From assembly GCA_012521525.1 (NCBI GenBank), contig JAAYMG010000138.1:1-8390 (forward strand): DNA of 8,390 bases, in the 5' to 3' direction. Each line of letters opens with the position of its first letter. Position 1 is the first letter of the stretch. The translations under genes and the position numbers were made by a program. Source of the stretch: Clostridiales bacterium (GTDB lineage: Bacteria > Bacillota > Clostridia > Oscillospirales > JAAYOS01). The notes beneath the pieces were generated by a model. The model saw only the letters and a list, made by a program, of their open reading frames with translations, searched no databases and was not told the origin of the DNA. Below, piece after piece: positions 5,787 to 8,390 of this stretch.

Positions 5787-6368
5787 ATGGGAGATGCCGA
5801 AAAGATAGCAAACCTCGGGGAATATGTTGTATATAAAATCACGTCGATCGATACAGGCAAGGTGTATATAGGTTCGACAGACAACTATAGAAAGAGCATG
5901 CTTCAGCATATTTATAACGCGAGAGTGAATCAGCCCGGGAAATTGTATGAAGATATGAGGAAATACGGCGTCGCGGGTTTCAAGTTTGAGATCCTGCTGC
6001 GGTGCAGGAGCCGCCCCGAATGCGACCTTGCCGAGGAGGAGTATATCAGGGCATATGACAGCCGGCGCAACGGTTACAACACTGGACCGGGTAAAAATAT
6101 AGACGACATGGCTGTATACAGGATGGTAGGGCACAATCTGGACGAAGTTCTGAAAATGCTTGGCAGGATGAAGCACGGGCGGTATTTGCTGAGAAACTTT
6201 GACAAACCGGTCAGAAACATACTGTATCTGATGTCTGAATCCGAAATGCTGCAGGAAATGACCAATATAGGGATCAGCCTTATCAGCGACCGCAATGAAA
6301 GCTACTTTGACCTGTATGATAAAAAAGAGTTTGACAGGGAAGTGAAAATCGACAAAAGCGGTGCTTGA
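5787..6368 (+). CDS. GIY-YIG domain protein with catalytic Arg replaced
   Basis: Residues 11-100 of this 193-residue protein form a GIY-YIG nuclease-like domain closest in layout to phage homing enzyme I-TevI. The two tyrosines (Tyr16 in YVVYKI, Tyr27 in VYIGST), His41 (LQHI), a Glu in LAEEEYI (84 or 85) and Asn98 in NGYN line up. Spacing is ungapped between Tyr16, Tyr27 and His41. The catalytic Arg (Arg27 of I-TevI, four residues before the His) falls on Ser37 here (codon AGC), and the first motif reads VVY rather than GIY. Strand cleavage may therefore be lost, though Arg35 might compensate. Residues 101-193 form a mostly helical, charged C-terminal part with no motif I know. The ATG at 5787 has AGGGGA seven bases upstream. 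The gene stands alone between its own promoter region and terminator, with no intron or mobile element signs. Function is unknown. Confidence 0.85.
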   Translation: MGDAEKIANLGEYVVYKITSIDTGKVYIGSTDNYRKSMLQHIYNARVNQPGKLYEDMRKYGVAGFKFEILLRCRSRPECDLAEEEYIRAYDSRRNGYNTGPGKNIDDMAVYRMVGHNLDEVLKMLGRMKHGRYLLRNFDKPVRNILYLMSESEMLQEMTNIGISLISDRNESYFDLYDKKEFDREVKIDKSGA

Positions 6369-6387
6369 ATGCAATAGAGCGGGAACA

Positions 6388-6415
6388 GCCGGCCATGCCG
6401 GCGTTTGTTTTTGTT
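6388..6415 (+). terminator. Intrinsic terminator after the GIY-YIG gene
   Basis: GCCGGC (6388-6393), loop CAT, GCCGGC (6397-6402) form a 6-bp all-GC stem, followed by a T-rich tract broken by single G bases. It lies 20 bases after the stop codon. Its tail runs into the -35 box of the asnS promoter, so the two units are tightly packed. Confidence 0.8.
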
Positions 6416-6442
6416 GACCTATGCAATTTTATGCGTTATTAT
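6414..6442 (+). promoter_or_regulatory. Sigma-A promoter of asnS
   Basis: TTGACC (6414-6419), a 17-base spacer and TATTAT (6437-6442) each match five of six consensus positions at ideal spacing. The predicted start is near 6449, leaving a leader of about 25 bases before the ATG at 6474. That is too short for a T-box or other amino-acid-responsive leader. Confidence 0.8.
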
Positions 6443-6473
6443 ATCTTCACAACCGCTCTTGGGAGGAAATATC

Positions 6474-7865
6474 ATGAAACTGACTTCGATAAAGGAGATC
6501 TATGCCGATCCTGAAAAATTCCACGAGTCGCAGATAAGGGTCGGCGGATGGATCCGTACGTTGCGTGACTCAAAAGCATTTGCTTTCATCGAATTGAACG
6601 ACGGCTCTACGGTCAAGAACCTTCAGCTCGTACTTGAATCCGATATGCCGAACTTCAACGAGGTGCGCAAATACAATGTCGGTTCTGCTATAATTGCCGA
6701 GGGAATACTCGTATTGACACCCGGCGCAAAACAGCCTTTTGAGTTGAAGACGACATCCGTCGTACTTGAGGGGGCTTCTACTCCGGAGTATCCGCTGCAG
6801 AAGAAACGCCACACCTTTGAATATCTTCGCACGATAGCCCACCTCAGACCGAGATCGAATACCTTCAGCGCCGTTTTCAGAGTCCGGTCGGAGGCAGCTT
6901 TCGCAATCCACGAATTTTTCCACAGCCGCGGGTTCATATATGCCCATACTCCGATCATTACGGCCAGTGACGCTGAAGGCGCAGGCGAGATGTTCAGGGT
7001 GACGACGCTTGATTTTGACGATATACCTCGCACCGAAAGCGGAGAGATCGACTTCAGCCAGGATTTCTTCGGCAAGGAAGCAAAACTGACCGTATCCGGG
7101 CAGCTTGAGGCCGAGACTTTTGCGCTGGCGTTCGGGAAGACTTACACGTTCGGACCGACCTTCCGTGCCGAAAAATCGAACACACCTCGCCATGCTGCAG
7201 AGTTCTGGATGATCGAACCGGAAATCGCGTTTGCTGACCTCAATGACAACATGCGGCTGGCCGAGGACATGGTCAAGCATATCATCAGACATGTCCTTGA
7301 GACGTGCCCTGCGGAGATGGAGTTCTTTAACAGCTTTATTTCAAACGGTCTGCTGGACAGGCTCAACCACATATTGGAGTCTGATTTCGCTTGCATTACT
7401 TATACCGAGGCCATCGAAGCCCTGGAAAAAGTAAAGGACCGCTTCGAATACCCGGTCTATTGGGGATGCGACCTGCAGACCGAACATGAAAGGTATTTGA
7501 CCGAAGAATTGATCAGAAAACCTGTTTTCGTCATAAATTATCCGAAAGAGATAAAGGCCTTTTATATGAGGCTGAACGACGACGGTAAGACCGTGGCTGC
7601 GATGGACCTGCTCGTACCAGGTGTGGGCGAGCTGATCGGAGGCAGTCAGCGTGAAGAGCGCCTGGATGTGTTGAAACGCAGGATCGAGGAGCTTGGGCTC
7701 AATGAAAAGGATTACTGGTGGTATCTTGACCTTCGTCGCTACGGCGGGGCCAAGCACAGCGGCTATGGCCTGGGTTTTGAGCGCATGATCATGTATCTGA
7801 CAGGAATGACAAACATTAGGGACGTGATTCCCTTCCCGCGCACCACGGGATCGGCAGAGTTTTAA
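6474..7865 (+). CDS. asnS: Asparagine--tRNA ligase
   Basis: AsnS attaches asparagine to tRNA-Asn using ATP in the cytoplasm. The 463-residue length equals the family norm (E. coli 466). An N-terminal OB-fold anticodon-binding domain (about 20-100, GGWIRTLRDSKAFAFIELND) precedes the class II catalytic core. Motif 2 is visible as FRAEKSNTPRHAAEFWMIEP (230-249). Motif 3 is GYGLGFERMIMYLTG with Arg437, followed by the typical NIRDVIPFPR near the end. LTVSGQLEAE (205-214) is the substrate-binding stretch typical of AsnRS. I chose the ATG at 6474 because GGAGG lies seven bases upstream and the promoter at 6414 lies between it and the more upstream in-frame ATG. No T-box precedes it. coaX begins three bases after its stop. 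Presence of AsnS implies direct Asn-tRNA charging rather than relying only on amidotransferase. Confidence 0.98.
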   Translation: MKLTSIKEIYADPEKFHESQIRVGGWIRTLRDSKAFAFIELNDGSTVKNLQLVLESDMPNFNEVRKYNVGSAIIAEGILVLTPGAKQPFELKTTSVVLEGASTPEYPLQKKRHTFEYLRTIAHLRPRSNTFSAVFRVRSEAAFAIHEFFHSRGFIYAHTPIITASDAEGAGEMFRVTTLDFDDIPRTESGEIDFSQDFFGKEAKLTVSGQLEAETFALAFGKTYTFGPTFRAEKSNTPRHAAEFWMIEPEIAFADLNDNMRLAEDMVKHIIRHVLETCPAEMEFFNSFISNGLLDRLNHILESDFACITYTEAIEALEKVKDRFEYPVYWGCDLQTEHERYLTEELIRKPVFVINYPKEIKAFYMRLNDDGKTVAAMDLLVPGVGELIGGSQREERLDVLKRRIEELGLNEKDYWWYLDLRRYGGAKHSGYGLGFERMIMYLTGMTNIRDVIPFPRTTGSAEF

Positions 7866-7868
7866 GCC

Positions 7869-8390
7869 ATGAGTGTCCTGACGGTCAATATCGGAAACAG
7901 TATTATCAGTGCAGGATTATTCGGGGACGGGGGAGAGTTGATTTTTGACTCTTCTTTATCCGCCGATGCGCGTTTAACCGAGGACGAGCATTGTATCCGC
8001 ATAATGGATGTGCTGAGGCTGAACGACACTGACATATCCGATGTTACAGGCTCGATACTCTCGTCGGTGGTGCCGACGATGACCGATAGTGTTGCACGGG
8101 CCATGAAGCGATTGTTCGGCAGGCTCCCGATAATCCTTGGACCCGGGGTAAAAAGCGGGTTGAATATCCGGATAGATAACAGTTCAGAGCTTGGAAGCGA
8201 TATCGTGGCGGAGTCGGTTGCCGCAATCAGCAAGTATAAACCGCCATTGGTCATCATTGACGTGGGTTCGGCGACTGTACTGTCAGCTATAGATGTAAAT
8301 CGCGATTATGTTGGGTGCATAATATGTCCCGGTATAGACCTTTCAATAAATGCGCTGGCCGAGAAGACCGCTCTGCTGCCGCAAATCGGC
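7869..8390 (+). CDS. coaX: Type III pantothenate kinase-like protein (partial)
   Basis: 174 codons are visible of a family of about 255 residues; the end is cut by the window. CoaX phosphorylates pantothenate, the first step of coenzyme A synthesis, and has an ASKHA ATPase fold. Visible blocks are NIGNS (7-11), SILSSVVPT (62-70), GPGVKSGLNIRIDN (91-104), LGSD (108-111, carrying the likely catalytic base Asp111), DVGSAT (131-136), GCIICPG (149-155) and ALAEKTALLP (162-171). LGSD and GVKxGLNIRIDN are typical of clostridial CoaX. Odd points are Asn7 where the phosphate-binding motif normally reads D-x-G-N-[TS], Ser134 where GTAT is usual, and Cys150 in place of the second Gly of GGxIxPG. The ATG lies three bases after the asnS stop with only a weak upstream GGCAGAG, suggesting coupled translation. 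The family is clear; kinase activity is uncertain and it may be a diverged paralogue. Confidence 0.85.
   Translation, partial: MSVLTVNIGNSIISAGLFGDGGELIFDSSLSADARLTEDEHCIRIMDVLRLNDTDISDVTGSILSSVVPTMTDSVARAMKRLFGRLPIILGPGVKSGLNIRIDNSSELGSDIVAESVAAISKYKPPLVIIDVGSATVLSAIDVNRDYVGCIICPGIDLSINALAEKTALLPQIG

Noticed and set aside
5787..6368. Homing endonuclease or mobile intron around the GIY-YIG gene
   Set aside because: No flanking intron structure, interrupted gene, terminal repeats or target duplication is visible, and the flanking genes are intact with their own signals.
5625..6374. 249-codon open frame on the minus strand opposite the GIY-YIG gene
   Set aside because: The plus-strand product has a recognisable domain and a good ribosome binding site. 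The minus-strand frame has neither and also crosses the divergent promoter region.
6369..6473. T-box leader for asnS
   Set aside because: A terminator and a strong sigma-A promoter fill the gap. The leader is about 25 bases with no T-box sequence.

Overview
The window reads as a chromosomal segment of an endospore-forming Firmicute, most likely in class Clostridia. The evidence is a CotJ spore-coat operon, a CwlD-type cortex amidase, Gram-positive style GGAGG ribosome binding sites, heavy use of ATA for isoleucine, and clostridial signatures in CoaX and the DUF1015 protein. Base composition is near balanced. I see no tRNA, rRNA, CRISPR array, insertion sequence or phage gene.

Layout. Positions 1-2707 (minus strand) hold an apparent three-gene transcription unit read right to left: a five-segment membrane protein of unknown function, the amidase cwlD, then radA, whose C-terminal end is cut by the left edge. 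A 321-base intergenic region (2708-3028) holds promoter-like boxes facing both ways and a cluster of interlocking inverted repeats. Positions 3029-4233 (plus) hold a two-gene coat operon: one ORF that joins the CotJA and CotJB domains, and cotJC, a manganese-catalase-like coat protein. A bidirectional terminator separates it from a converging DUF1015 gene (5568-4321, minus). A divergent promoter region follows, then a lone GIY-YIG domain protein (5787-6368, plus) with its own terminator. Last comes asnS (6474-7865) with coaX three bases after it, the latter cut by the right edge.

How it fits together. CwlD makes muramic-lactam in the spore cortex and CotJ proteins sit in the inner coat, so the two units flanking 2708-3028 both point to sporulation. 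The membrane protein may share this role, but only context says so. radA, asnS and coaX are housekeeping genes (recombination, Asn-tRNA charging, coenzyme A synthesis).

What stands out: the CotJA-CotJB fusion; an RNA leader just upstream of it with two overlapping hairpins that could switch or form a pseudoknot; ribosome binding sites buried in inverted repeats before two successive minus-strand genes; a GIY-YIG protein whose catalytic arginine position is serine; and a CoaX with Asn in place of the conserved N-terminal Asp. I do not see a clear new multi-gene system.
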